A stretch of DNA of 64,000 nucleotides from Bacillota bacterium. GTDB lineage: Bacteria; Bacillota; Clostridia; Christensenellales; SZUA-584. The stretch covers positions 11,241 through 75,240 of the forward strand of contig JAEWBO010000013.1 of assembly GCA_023391105.1 (NCBI GenBank), written 5' to 3'. This document shows, in pieces, positions 49,784 to 58,111 of the stretch (position 1 is the first letter of the stretch; each line of letters starts with the position of its first letter). The position numbers and the translations under genes are program-made. The notes under the pieces are model-generated. The model worked only from the letters and a program-made list of their open reading frames with translations. It was not told where the DNA came from and searched no databases.

Positions 49784-50623
49784 TTACAAGAGCAGGCGTT
49801 GAATCTCGTCTGCATCAAAGCCGTATATTTTTCCGCATTTGTTGCATCTCACTTCGATATTTTGATTCTCCTTAAGTGTCCACTGCAGATCGCTGGCGCC
49901 AAGACTAAGCAGCGTTTCCAGAATCATTTCCTTGCTGCAGGTGCACATCAGCCGGACAGGAAACCGTTCCACAACATCAGCATCGGAAAACACCGTCTCT
50001 ACAAGCTTATCTAAAGAAATGTGAGGATCAGTGAACGCCTGCGCGTCAGATTCAATGCGGTTTTCCCATTCGGTCATCAAAGTGCTTTCTGCAAAAGGCA
50101 GGGCTTGAATCAGCACACCGCGGCTAAGCGAAAGCATGGCATTCTGTATGTTTTGAAAATAACGGAATGTCGTCTTGGTTTGTTCACTTTGCGTGAAGTA
50201 GTGCGCCAGATTATTTGAGATGTTGTTGCACTGTATCTCGACAATTCCGGTAAAAATGGTGCCTTGTCCATTATCCCGGATAATTTTCAAACATCCGCTC
50301 GTGCCGATCATTGATTTTAAATCAGCAAAATCATTCTCGCGAAGAACATCTGAGGCATAGCCCTGTATGTTACCGTTCGCTTCCGCGCCGCAAATCAAAA
50401 ATGCTGAAGCATCTGAAGTTTCAAGTTTTATAGTTATCCGTTTTGCATTTGTCATTATACCGCGCAAGATACAGCAAAACGTCATTACAGTATAAAAGAC
50501 CTCGGAAGCAACGTCACTCTTAAAATGATTGGCTTCAAGTTCATTTAGCAGGAAAGTGTTATCAACTAGATAGATGCGTGCCTGCTTATCTTTTGTCAGC
50601 AGCTTATACAAGAACGTTTCCAA
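49784..50623 (-). CDS. hslO: Redox-regulated chaperone Hsp33
   Basis: The 279-residue chaperone is activated by oxidation. The C-terminal zinc switch is MCTCSKE and RCNKCGKIYGF (CxC and CxxC), in place. The N-terminal beta/alpha domain includes GNIQGYASDV and the family GTSGCLKIIRDNG. The start is a TTG at 50623 with GGAGG 10 bases upstream. It lies between a thioredoxin-reductase-like gene and a phosphoesterase on the same strand, fitting an oxidative-stress grouping. Confidence 0.93.
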   Translation of the reverse strand: METFLYKLLTKDKQARIYLVDNTFLLNELEANHFKSDVASEVFYTVMTFCCILRGIMTNAKRITIKLETSDASAFLICGAEANGNIQGYASDVLRENDFADLKSMIGTSGCLKIIRDNGQGTIFTGIVEIQCNNISNNLAHYFTQSEQTKTTFRYFQNIQNAMLSLSRGVLIQALPFAESTLMTEWENRIESDAQAFTDPHISLDKLVETVFSDADVVERFPVRLMCTCSKEMILETLLSLGASDLQWTLKENQNIEVRCNKCGKIYGFDADEIQRLLL

Positions 50624-50657
50624 ACTGTAAATGCCTCCATTTTTATCAATTCACAAA

Positions 50658-51521
50658 TCACGGCTTTTGTTTTCGTATGTACTTTATAACCTCCATGCCT
50701 GCCACGGCTCCTTGATAAACCGCTTTTGCGATCTGCATCTTTCCGCCGGTGCAGTCCCCCGCAGCATAGAGTCCGGGAATATTGGTGGCCATATTTTCAT
50801 CAACAACGATTTTAAGGCCTTCCGTCTCTGCGCCAAGCTTCTTAGCAAGATCGCTGCTGCCGGCCACACCGATAGCCACAAATACGCCGGCCACATTAAG
50901 AGCGCTTCCATCTAAAAATTTCACACTGCATAAAGTTTCTTCACCTTCAAAGGATGCTATTTCTGACTCAATAATCTGAACTTCTTTTGGAATCTCAGGA
51001 ATTGCTCGTACTCCGTTTGTCAGCAGCGTCACAGATTTCACGATAGGAAGCAGTTCTATCGCCTCATGGAGTGCGTATTCACAGCATCCAAGCACAGCGA
51101 CATCTTTGCCCTTATAGAAAAATGCATCACATGTCGCACAATAGCTGATCCCCTGCCCCTCAAACCGGGTAAACCCTTCGATTTTTGGCGCTGTTCGATT
51201 TGAGCCTGTGGCAATAATCACGCTTTGCCCCCGATATTCATTGTTATTGGTTTTGACAGTGAAGCCCTCCTCATAACCGATATTGACAACCTGATCGCTT
51301 AAGATTTGCGCGCCAAATCTCTGTGCTTGCAAAATGCCGTCAGCAATAAGCTTTTCACCCGAAACCGGTGTCGAAAAACCGTAGTAGTTTTCAATTTTGT
51401 CGGCTTTTGATAAAGCACCGCCGCTCTCACCGATAACCAACGTTTGAAGCCTTGCACGCGATGTATAGATACCGGCTGATATACCCGCCGGTCCTGTTCC
51501 GATAATGATCACATCATGCAT
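50658..51521 (-). CDS. Thioredoxin reductase-like flavoprotein lacking the usual NADPH motif
   Basis: The 287-residue protein has the FAD loop IIIGTGPAGISAGIY, the redox pair CATC (C128, C131), and LYAAGDCTGG for FAD. The second nucleotide site reads VLGCCEYALHEA where NADPH enzymes have GGGDSA. The following strand (VTLLTNGVRA) lacks the HRR motif that binds the NADPH phosphate. It is also shorter than classical TrxB. This fits the ferredoxin- or other flavin-dependent thioredoxin reductases described in Clostridia. AGGGGG precedes the ATG. It lies upstream of hslO on the same strand. Confidence 0.88.
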   Translation of the reverse strand: MHDVIIIGTGPAGISAGIYTSRARLQTLVIGESGGALSKADKIENYYGFSTPVSGEKLIADGILQAQRFGAQILSDQVVNIGYEEGFTVKTNNNEYRGQSVIIATGSNRTAPKIEGFTRFEGQGISYCATCDAFFYKGKDVAVLGCCEYALHEAIELLPIVKSVTLLTNGVRAIPEIPKEVQIIESEIASFEGEETLCSVKFLDGSALNVAGVFVAIGVAGSSDLAKKLGAETEGLKIVVDENMATNIPGLYAAGDCTGGKMQIAKAVYQGAVAGMEVIKYIRKQKP

Positions 51522-51762
51522 AATTTTACCCCCTATTCGTTTTAGTATTTCCGCCTATTCAACAGTCATGCCTGTGAGATTATTTCTATGATAACTCGAA
51601 CCATGATAACAGACCACCGACTAGCTTAAAAATACAAACGTTTCTTCAAAGTATAGCTTTGTTAAAGGATGTATGCAACAATATGCGGATATTTAACCTT
51701 CTGCAGATGAAAAAAGAACAGGTTGCTGAAAGTTACCGATATCAATGAACGATCATAAGTAA

Positions 51763-51791
51763 GACTGCCCCGTTAGCTATACCAACAGGGC
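51763..51791 (-). terminator. Possible terminator of the Ser-rich lipoprotein gene
   Basis: The minus strand has an 8-bp stem GCCCTGTT/AACGGGGC (one G-U), followed only by AGTCTTACTT. The weak T tract lowers confidence. Confidence 0.45.
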
Positions 51792-51828
51792 GGCTAATAA
51801 ATTATATATGATTTTTCTAGCGAAGTAG

Positions 51829-52545
51829 TTATTCTCCTTGAATGCGCTTCAAGTTGCTTATGGCCAGTTCGCCTGCCTGTTTGAGAGTTTCCGCTGTTTT
51901 AGCGGGGTCAGCACAGCTCATTAGAATGACTATACAATGCTCACCTGAAAGTATGCTTATCCCCTGCGCTGAAATGAAAATATCGTCTCCTATACGACCC
52001 GTCAATGCGGTGTTTGGGTCGGAAAAAAGCTTCTTTAAACCTTCATACAGTGTTTTAGGCGACATTTCCCCGCCACCCTCGCCTCCCGAACTGCTTTGCT
52101 GCCCGGATTCGGAGCTGCCAGATTTTGAGCCGCTGGTTTCACTGGGCTCGCTTGATTGTCCTGATTGTTCTTCACCACCCTGCTTTAAAGCACTGTTCTG
52201 TATTAAACAGACTTGCAGATAGCTCTTGGAATCTGACTTTTCAGGGGCATAAAAGCACGTGCTCAAGCCTAGCAAAGGATACTTTTCATTCACTCCGGCT
52301 TTTACAGACTCACCGACAAGTTTGACGGCCTCCTCTTTGGATATCAGTTGCTCTGGTTTTATCTGTTGACTTTGAGAGCTTTCTGAGCCTGAAGCTTGCA
52401 TACCTGCTGAGCTGCTGGCCCCGGGCGACTGCGATTTTTCAGGCTGAACTGTAGCGGATGCGCCTTCTGAATTCCCCTGGGAACAGCCCGGTATTATTAA
52501 AACGAGAATTAAAAATGCTAATATCAGGCATATGGTTTTCTTCAT
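51829..52545 (-). CDS. Putative lipoprotein, Ser/Gln/Glu-rich, unknown function
   Basis: The 238-residue protein has a lipoprotein signal (MKKTICLILAFLILV, then IIPGC with lipobox Cys about residue 21) and two low-complexity linkers rich in Ser, Gln, Glu and Gly (about 26-62 and 121-155). Two short folded patches surround them (LISKEEAVKLVGESVKAG and GRIDDIFISAQGISILSGEH-like). I recognise no family. GAGGATC is before the ATG at 52545. The linkers suggest wall spanning. Confidence 0.78.
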   Translation of the reverse strand: MKKTICLILAFLILVLIIPGCSQGNSEGASATVQPEKSQSPGASSSAGMQASGSESSQSQQIKPEQLISKEEAVKLVGESVKAGVNEKYPLLGLSTCFYAPEKSDSKSYLQVCLIQNSALKQGGEEQSGQSSEPSETSGSKSGSSESGQQSSSGGEGGGEMSPKTLYEGLKKLFSDPNTALTGRIGDDIFISAQGISILSGEHCIVILMSCADPAKTAETLKQAGELAISNLKRIQGE

Positions 52546-52872
52546 GTTTTGATCCTCTTTCTTTGACAATCTTAGTCTTAAGTTTGTCACAAAACCTGAA
52601 AAATATACGTTTTCATCCAGTCTGCCGCCATTTACGATTACGACGCAGAACCCATATATTAGCAAACAACAGAGCTTTTGAAATTGGGAAACACAAAGGT
52701 AGAGTGCTCTCGTAAAAAAACACTTTTTCGGACAATTTACTAAGCAATTCGTTTCAGACCCTATCCATCCAGCATTTCAGCCACTGCTTAGGGCTGAGGT
52801 TTTTAGCGATGCTTGTTTGTACACGCTTCCGAAGTGCTTTTTTCTTGATTAACATAAGAGTCGTAAATAAAC

Positions 52873-53661
52873 CTAAATCATCCTATTTTTACGAAAAACT
52901 GCAGTCATAAAACGCCATGATGCCTTTCTGTTTGTCAGCCAAGCGATATGAGCGTCGTTTTTGGTGTTATTGATTATCCTTGGTATGAAAAATTTTGCGA
53001 CCGTTTCAGGCTTATCTCCCAATATATTAAATATCCTTTTAAATTTCTCATCTGCGATGACCTCGGACTGCTCACCGTCCGGCGTTTTTGTGATAAAGTC
53101 GGTCAGCATCATGCCGGGAGATAATCGTCCTGCTATTACACCAGTACCCTCCAGTTCCTTCGCAAGCCCTTTCATAAAATAGGTTAATGCACGCTTGGTC
53201 GTACCGTATAATATTGTTTTAATCTGTATCAAGTTGTTAGAGCCCAGACCCTCCATGCTATATATCGCACCATGCCCTTGTTTGATCATCCCCGCTGCTG
53301 CGATCTGCGCACCATATATCAGGCCAGTAATATTAGTTTTAATAACGTCTTCGGTATAGATTTCGTCCGTTTCCCATGAAAACTTGTGCGGCGTGTTTTG
53401 CCCCGCATTATTAATCCAGATATCGATCCTCCCCCACTCTGCCAAAGATGCATCCCAGAGATTTTTCAAACTTGCTTTTTCCTGGACGTTGCAAGAAATA
53501 TAGATGTACTTCCCCTCAAAAGGCGATAGTGCTGTGAGGGTCGTTTCCGCCAGCACTTCACCCCTGCCAGACAGCGTGACATTACATCCAGCCTGCAGAA
53601 ACTCCCTTGCCATTGAAAAACCAATGCCGCGGGTACTGCCGGTTATCACCACATTTTTCAT
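52873..53661 (-). CDS. Short-chain dehydrogenase/reductase
   Basis: The 262-residue Rossmann protein has the NAD(P) loop ITGSTRGIGFSMA, WINNAGQNTP (NNAG), a Ser in YSMEGLGS and the catalytic YGTTKRAL (YxxxK). The extended C-terminal part with RFMTAVFRKNR recalls the chlorophyll b reductase-like SDR branch found in bacteria. The substrate is unknown. The ATG at 53661 has AAGGAG 8 bases upstream. It is monocistronic. Confidence 0.88.
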   Translation of the reverse strand: MKNVVITGSTRGIGFSMAREFLQAGCNVTLSGRGEVLAETTLTALSPFEGKYIYISCNVQEKASLKNLWDASLAEWGRIDIWINNAGQNTPHKFSWETDEIYTEDVIKTNITGLIYGAQIAAAGMIKQGHGAIYSMEGLGSNNLIQIKTILYGTTKRALTYFMKGLAKELEGTGVIAGRLSPGMMLTDFITKTPDGEQSEVIADEKFKRIFNILGDKPETVAKFFIPRIINNTKNDAHIAWLTNRKASWRFMTAVFRKNRMI

Positions 53662-53834
53662 AAATAGCACTCCTTATTTCATTTGCAAGATCAGTAACAA
53701 ATTAATTTACCGTATTATACCACAAAGATCCATACTCCAGATGTTGCAATTGTAATATGCGGGCACGACCTCAATGAGCATTGCAACGTCATAGTTTTTT
53801 GATAAGATAACTAATAATATTGCAGAGAACGAGC

Positions 53835-53862
53835 AAGGCACTCTAAATGTTTAGAGTGCCTT
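53835..53862. terminator. Perfect 13-bp hairpin after the PTPS-like gene
   Basis: AAGGCACTCTAAA-TG-TTTAGAGTGCCTT lies 36 bases beyond the minus-strand PTPS-like stop. T tracts are short on both strands. The sequence closely resembles the hairpins at 55276 and 61918. Confidence 0.6.
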
Positions 53863-53897
53863 CTTTGTTAAAACGAAGTTTAGAGTATCAATTTATA

Positions 53898-54461
53898 CTA
53901 TTTCTTGTATCCGCATTTGGGGCATACACCATTTTCGTTAAGCGTAATGCCGCATAACGGGCAGCGATCCATAGCCTTTTTGGGCTCGTATTCTTCTATA
54001 GCGCCATTTACTCCGCTTGTAAACGTGATCTTGACAATATTCAGTTTATCCTTAAGCAGATCGTAAACGATTTTAATCATGCCTTCAACGGTCATTGTTT
54101 CTTTCGTAACAACCAATCGGCATTCCGGATATGCTGTTGCAAGCTCCGTTTTGAAAGCCGGACCTTTTTGCTTATTGGTTGGTGCACCGTTCTTAATGCC
54201 TTGTGCTTCGTAAACGTCGAGAATCGCGGGAAGCAAGGGATCGTCTTCCCTTAAAACAAGAGCATGATCGAAGTTCTGCAAAACTTCCCAGGCGGTTTTT
54301 TGGATTTCATTACAGGGGAATACCATATTGACTCCCATGTTAACAGTATCTTCAACCTCAAGTGTCAATATTCCCGTATGCCCGTGCAGATACTGTGCTT
54401 CGCCCTTGAACCCATAGAACCTGTGTGCATACTGTAAGTCTAGTGTGGTAAAACTCCTCAT
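53898..54461 (-). CDS. 6-pyruvoyl-tetrahydropterin synthase/QueD-like protein with C-terminal zinc ribbon
   Basis: The 187-residue protein has the zinc-binding YAHRFYGF and LHGHTGILTLEV motifs of the PTPS/QueD family. A catalytic-type Glu-rich segment TKETMTVEGMIKIVYD follows, and a C-terminal zinc ribbon (CPLCG, CPKCGYKK) that ordinary QueD lacks. It could act in pterin or queuosine precursor synthesis. No queuosine genes are nearby, so the product is open. AAGGAG is 7 bases before the ATG. Confidence 0.82.
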   Translation of the reverse strand: MRSFTTLDLQYAHRFYGFKGEAQYLHGHTGILTLEVEDTVNMGVNMVFPCNEIQKTAWEVLQNFDHALVLREDDPLLPAILDVYEAQGIKNGAPTNKQKGPAFKTELATAYPECRLVVTKETMTVEGMIKIVYDLLKDKLNIVKITFTSGVNGAIEEYEPKKAMDRCPLCGITLNENGVCPKCGYKK

Positions 54462-54604
54462 ACTTATTCTCCTTGTGTTATATATTTACGGGTGTTTAAT
54501 GCTCCCGCATGCGCATTTAGTTGAGCGGAAATAGCTTAGCGCGAGTGAAAAAGTAATGACAACAGCATTTATAATGCTTTGTATACGCTATATCAGCCCC
54601 CGAA

Positions 54605-55045
54605 TTATTCTTTGTCCAGATTATCGTCACTTTCAGGTTTGCCAATTGATCCTCTCCTTAATGAATCATGTATACATTCATGGCAGGTACCCTTGAAAAT
54701 TATATCATGGCCGATAAACTCAAACCCGTGAGTATCCTTAATGTTCTTTTCCAAATCCGCTATTAACTCCATTTCCACATCAAAGACTCGGCCGCACTTT
54801 ACGCATATTGCGTGATAATGCTCGTGGCATAGATGGTCGAAACGGTCGGCTCCGCTTGGCATTTGCACTTTACGGATTTCGCCGATATCAGACAGAAGGT
54901 TCAGATTCCGATATACCGTCCCTTTGCTGATATGGGGGTGTTTCTTCACGATCGTATTGTAGACCTCATCAGCGGTGACATGACACCGTAACTCTTTTAC
55001 CACTTCAAGAACCAAAGATCGCTGAGTGGTGTTGCGCTTATTCAT
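54605..55045 (-). CDS. Fur-family regulator, PerR-like
   Basis: The 146-residue protein has an N-terminal winged helix (TTQRSLVLEVVK, HISKGTVYRNLNLL) and a dimerisation/metal domain with RFDHLCHEHYHAICVKCGRVFDVE and FKGTCHECIHDSL. The paired CxxC motifs bind structural zinc. The DHLCHEHYH stretch supplies the regulatory metal site, as in peroxide sensor PerR. The start at 55045 is chosen over the open frame to 55114 because AAGGGC lies upstream. Its own promoter carries a possible PerR box, which suggests autoregulation. Confidence 0.9.
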   Translation of the reverse strand: MNKRNTTQRSLVLEVVKELRCHVTADEVYNTIVKKHPHISKGTVYRNLNLLSDIGEIRKVQMPSGADRFDHLCHEHYHAICVKCGRVFDVEMELIADLEKNIKDTHGFEFIGHDIIFKGTCHECIHDSLRRGSIGKPESDDNLDKE

Positions 55046-55084
55046 AATATAATCGCCCTTATTGATACGGAATGCTTTAATAGT

Positions 55085-55114
55085 ATTATATCTCAATAAG
55101 CATATTTTAATCAA
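55085..55114 (-). promoter_or_regulatory. Promoter of the Fur-type gene with a possible PerR box
   Basis: TTGATT (55109-55114), an 18-base spacer and TATAAT (55085-55090) are on the minus strand. The sequence around the -10, ATATAATACTATTAA, partly matches the PerR box TTATAAT-N-ATTATAA. Confidence 0.6.
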
Positions 55115-55192
55115 TAGTACTACGAGAAAAATTTAAGATCCAATCTTTTACACTGCCGCCGACTTGGTAATCGTTTTGCTCTGTGTCCTTGC

Positions 55193-55261
55193 GAAGACCG
55201 ACGATGTAACAGATTTACCGTGGAATTTAAATCTGGCGTAACGGTAGATGTAAATGTGTAA
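55193..55261 (+). pseudogene. Remnant A: 3' end of a serine recombinase
   Basis: The frame ends FTVEFKSGVTVDVNV-stop, which is the typical C-terminal strand pattern of large serine recombinases (VTVYEDxFTVEFKSG). The residues upstream (EDRRCN) are scrambled and no start or catalytic domain remains. A hairpin resembling that of remnant C follows. It lies between the Fur gene and the lipoprotein gene. Confidence 0.65.
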
Positions 55262-55275
55262 AGGTAAAAAAGAGA

Positions 55276-55314
55276 AAGGCACTCTTAGCGAAAATTACGT
55301 AGGGTGCCTTGTTT
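55276..55314. terminator. Bidirectional hairpin next to remnant A
   Basis: AAGGCACTCT (55276-55285) pairs with AGGGTGCCTT (55301-55310). On the minus strand it runs into TCTCTTTTTT and so ends the lipoprotein gene; on the plus strand it follows the recombinase remnant. Confidence 0.7.
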
Positions 55315-55353
55315 CACTACATGAGAAATCACGATTTCACATGACCAAGCCTG

Positions 55354-56838
55354 TCAATTCAAAAACCACTTAAGTTTTTTATTAGCCTGCCTCTGGGTTT
55401 TATTGCTCAACTTACCGGTAATAAAGGTTTTTTCTGCAGCGCCCTTCATGCTTGTAAAGGTGACCGTTACAGTTCCGGTTGCCGCATCTAATACCCAATC
55501 GGTCTGCACATCCGTATAGGTTTTTCCACTAACGCTGTAGGAACCCACACCCTCTGCAACCGCTTTGCTGCCGCCGATGGTGACCATGTTGAACGTAGCT
55601 GACATGGTACCTATTCCCTGCTCGTTCAAGGACGCGACCCAAAAGGCCGGGTTGCGCACGATTGCATCGTTACAGATCATATATAAATCACCATAGCCCT
55701 CAGGTCCCCAAGTGTAAAACTTGATCCATATCTTTCCCTTAAAGAGATACTCTTCAGCACCGGTCTCCGGGTTTTTGGTTACAGGCTGCTCTACAAGCTT
55801 TGCGCGCAGATGGAGTTGCAGCGGAAGACCCGCCGCGGAGGTAGTAAACAGAATCTCATCGAACTCGATGGTCTGAACGAAATTCTTTCCGGCACTTTGC
55901 TGCGTTCTTTCCCTCTCCATCTTTTCGCTGAGCTCTTTGGATTGCTTAATCAGCCGCTCGTGAGATTCCTTACTGATGACTCCTGCGTTTATGTCTGGCG
56001 TGGGAATTGCCGCGCCGTACCCTACCGTGGAAAAATGCTCAACTGCGCCCGTAATCATGAAAATATCGCCCAACCTTGTTACCTCTGCCCATGCGTATTC
56101 CATCTCGCCATTTTCCCCAAAGCTTTTGATAACAACGTCGTCGCCAGGATCATCCTTGGTCAGGAAAGTAATAATTGCATAGTCGTTGAGCGTAACATGT
56201 GTTTCGCCTCCAGATCCGAGCGAAAACCCGCCCTTGAAAAAAACTTCCGGCAAAACGGTCGTTTCTACCGGGGTGACCGTAAACGTCGTATCCGTATCCA
56301 CACAGTACTCTGACACTTCGATGATAACCGTAGTTTCGCCGCTCGCAAGCTCCAGCCTGCCGCCCAATGAGGGCTGGTTGCTTCCCGAATTCCAGTCGGC
56401 GGGCAGTTCCGGCGTTTCTTGGGAACCCGAAGTACCTTGCTGCTCCTGCGCATCCTGTTGCGCCTGCGCAGCTGCCAACGCCTCCTCCAGCTGCCGCTCT
56501 AACTCATCCTCATCAATATTCCCGAGTTCATCTTCGGGCGTGACTCCGCTCTGCGCGGAAATATCGATGGCATCGTACTCTCCCCATGGATATTCGTAAG
56601 TGTCTCCTTCATCCGGAATAGCCGCTTTCACTGTAAATTGCAAGGCGTTGGTCTCATCGTAAGTAAACAATCCCTCCCAGGCATTACCGGAATGCGCGCT
56701 GTTTTGCTCTACCGGTGCCGTAACCGGCGCATCACTTTGTAGCGTTTGGACAGGGCTGCTTATGCTTTTTTCGGAGCAGCTCATCAGCGTTGTAATTAAA
56801 AAGGTAAGAACTAAGATGTATGCAACTGTTTTCTTCAT
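55354..56838 (-). CDS. Large putative lipoprotein of unknown function
   Basis: The 494-residue protein has a lipoprotein signal (LTFLITTLMSC, Cys about 21). An N-terminal strand-rich patch is followed by an acidic Glu/Gln/Ala linker (about 100-150) that may be a coiled coil. The C-terminal half is beta-rich (SEYCVDTDTTFTVTP, GGSKAVAEGVGSYSVSG). I recognise no catalytic motif. GGAGG is before the ATG. It lies between remnants A and B of decayed recombinase genes, so it is probably part of acquired DNA. Confidence 0.72.
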   Translation of the reverse strand: MKKTVAYILVLTFLITTLMSCSEKSISSPVQTLQSDAPVTAPVEQNSAHSGNAWEGLFTYDETNALQFTVKAAIPDEGDTYEYPWGEYDAIDISAQSGVTPEDELGNIDEDELERQLEEALAAAQAQQDAQEQQGTSGSQETPELPADWNSGSNQPSLGGRLELASGETTVIIEVSEYCVDTDTTFTVTPVETTVLPEVFFKGGFSLGSGGETHVTLNDYAIITFLTKDDPGDDVVIKSFGENGEMEYAWAEVTRLGDIFMITGAVEHFSTVGYGAAIPTPDINAGVISKESHERLIKQSKELSEKMERERTQQSAGKNFVQTIEFDEILFTTSAAGLPLQLHLRAKLVEQPVTKNPETGAEEYLFKGKIWIKFYTWGPEGYGDLYMICNDAIVRNPAFWVASLNEQGIGTMSATFNMVTIGGSKAVAEGVGSYSVSGKTYTDVQTDWVLDAATGTVTVTFTSMKGAAEKTFITGKLSNKTQRQANKKLKWFLN

Positions 56839-57299
56839 AAATAGCCTCCTTTAGAACGTTCTACCGTGTCCGGAGATGGCGAATGTTCAATTGTGTGCAC
56901 CCTCAGCCTTGCTTATCTTACTTTATACTCTTAAGAGCGAGCCGAGACAACCTATCCCATCAGTAAAACCGCATAAATAACCCATCAATTGGTAGCTCGG
57001 TTAAAATATATCCTACGTCAGTTAGCATGTCAAGGATATCGAGCGATATAATAGGCCGTGCATAGAGTCACGGCCTAGGCTATTTCGCCATAGGTAAGCA
57101 TCCCTTTATGTGCAATTATTGCGGGGACACATAAGGTGCGAATTTGGGTGCTCTGATTGAGTGGAGGGTGCAAGATGTTGCAAGAGTTTCATGTTGAAAT
57201 GCCAACCGTGATAAACTCAAAAAGCGCATGGCCGATTGCGCGCATTCCTAAAGAGTACCCCACCGCCCTCGCTGAATACATGAGCAACTTGTCCGGCGG
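56839..57299. other. Non-coding stretch with a 9-bp hairpin
   Basis: There is no clear gene. An inverted repeat TAGGCCGTG...CACGGCCTA sits at 57052-57077. A 104-codon open frame (57157-57471) covers the right part and continues into remnant B, but its N-terminal half matches nothing I know. Confidence 0.4.
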
Positions 57300-57376
57300 C
57301 CGATTGAAAAAGTCACCGTCTACGAAGACAAATTCAATGGAATTCAAGTCCGGCGTGACGGTGGATGTAGATGAAC
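57300..57376 (+). pseudogene. Remnant B: frameshifted 3' end of a serine recombinase
   Basis: One frame reads IEKVTVYEDKF (57303-57335) and the next frame continues SMEFKSGVTVDVDE, so a small indel near 57336 has broken what was the C-terminal tail of a large serine recombinase. No catalytic part is left. Confidence 0.6.
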
Positions 57377-57505
57377 ACAGGCAAAAGTATATAAGGTTAG
57401 AGTTTTTACAGTATCCTGCGACAGGACGGCGCGAACAGCAACCACGCTGGGCGCATGACATTGACCGATAAATGAGCAAAGCGGTTTATATGAAAAGAGC
57501 TTAAA

Positions 57506-57991
57506 TTATAGGTCATCCAAACAAATAATTTTACTGCCTTTACTTTCATAATAGCGCAGCATTTCGTCAATTTTTCTTTTATCATAACTGGTTACGCAAT
57601 CTGATAAGACACTAACGCCATAATTTACTTTGCATAAGTTGTAACAGGTTGATTTAACACAAGCAACAGCATCTGCTCCTGCTATGAAGAAATCACATAT
57701 TTCATTTTTACTAATAAAGTCTGTAAATTCTTCACTGCTTAATGCGTTTCCTTTGTATTTTGTAAAAACATTTTTTGATACTATTATCAAGTCTGAAGCT
57801 AATTCAGACCCATATGTATTGGGTTTAAGAGTCCTCGTGCCGGCTGACAAATTTTCATGCCTTATATAAATAACATGAATACTATTATTGACTGCCCAAT
57901 CAATAGCTTTATTGATATTGCCAATTATGTGTTTGTAATTCTTTGTTATGTCATTTTGAATATCGATTATTACTAAGGCTTTTTTCTGCAT
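57506..57991 (-). CDS. Isochorismatase-family cysteine hydrolase
   Basis: The 161-residue protein has the family triad: Asp in ALVIIDIQND (near residue 11), Lys in FTKYKGNAL and the nucleophile Cys in AGADAVACVKSTCYN. Relatives are nicotinamidases and similar amidohydrolases; the exact substrate is unknown. AGGAGG is 7 bases before ATG 57991. It diverges from a WYL regulator with an intervening operator, which probably controls both. Confidence 0.88.
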   Translation of the reverse strand: MQKKALVIIDIQNDITKNYKHIIGNINKAIDWAVNNSIHVIYIRHENLSAGTRTLKPNTYGSELASDLIIVSKNVFTKYKGNALSSEEFTDFISKNEICDFFIAGADAVACVKSTCYNLCKVNYGVSVLSDCVTSYDKRKIDEMLRYYESKGSKIICLDDL

Positions 57992-58046
57992 AGTGTTTCC
58001 TCCTAATAGGTAGATTGATTTGTTTGCCTTTTTACTATACTTTATA

Positions 58047-58079
58047 ATTGTTGCCAACAGTATGGCAACAATCTATAAT
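58047..58079. promoter_or_regulatory. Divergent promoters sharing a 26-bp inverted repeat operator
   Basis: ATTGTTGCCA-ACAGTA-TGGCAACAAT (58047-58072) holds the plus-strand -35 TTGCCA (58051-58056), 17 bases before TATAAT (58074-58079). It also holds the mirror -35 TTGCCA for the minus strand, 16 bases before TATAAA. A dimer bound here would cover both promoters. Confidence 0.85.
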
Positions 58080-58111
58080 GATTACAAGGAATTTTGGAAG
58101 GCCGCTATCAG

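Noticed and set aside
52754..52855. 33-codon minus-strand frame, MLIKKKALRKRVQ-like
   Set aside because: No Shine-Dalgarno sequence before its ATG and no family match. It may be the end of a lost gene, but I cannot support it.
57157..57471. 104-codon plus-strand frame as a real gene
   Set aside because: Its C-terminal part is one of two frames of a broken serine recombinase tail, and the N-terminal half matches nothing, so it is a chance frame across a relic.
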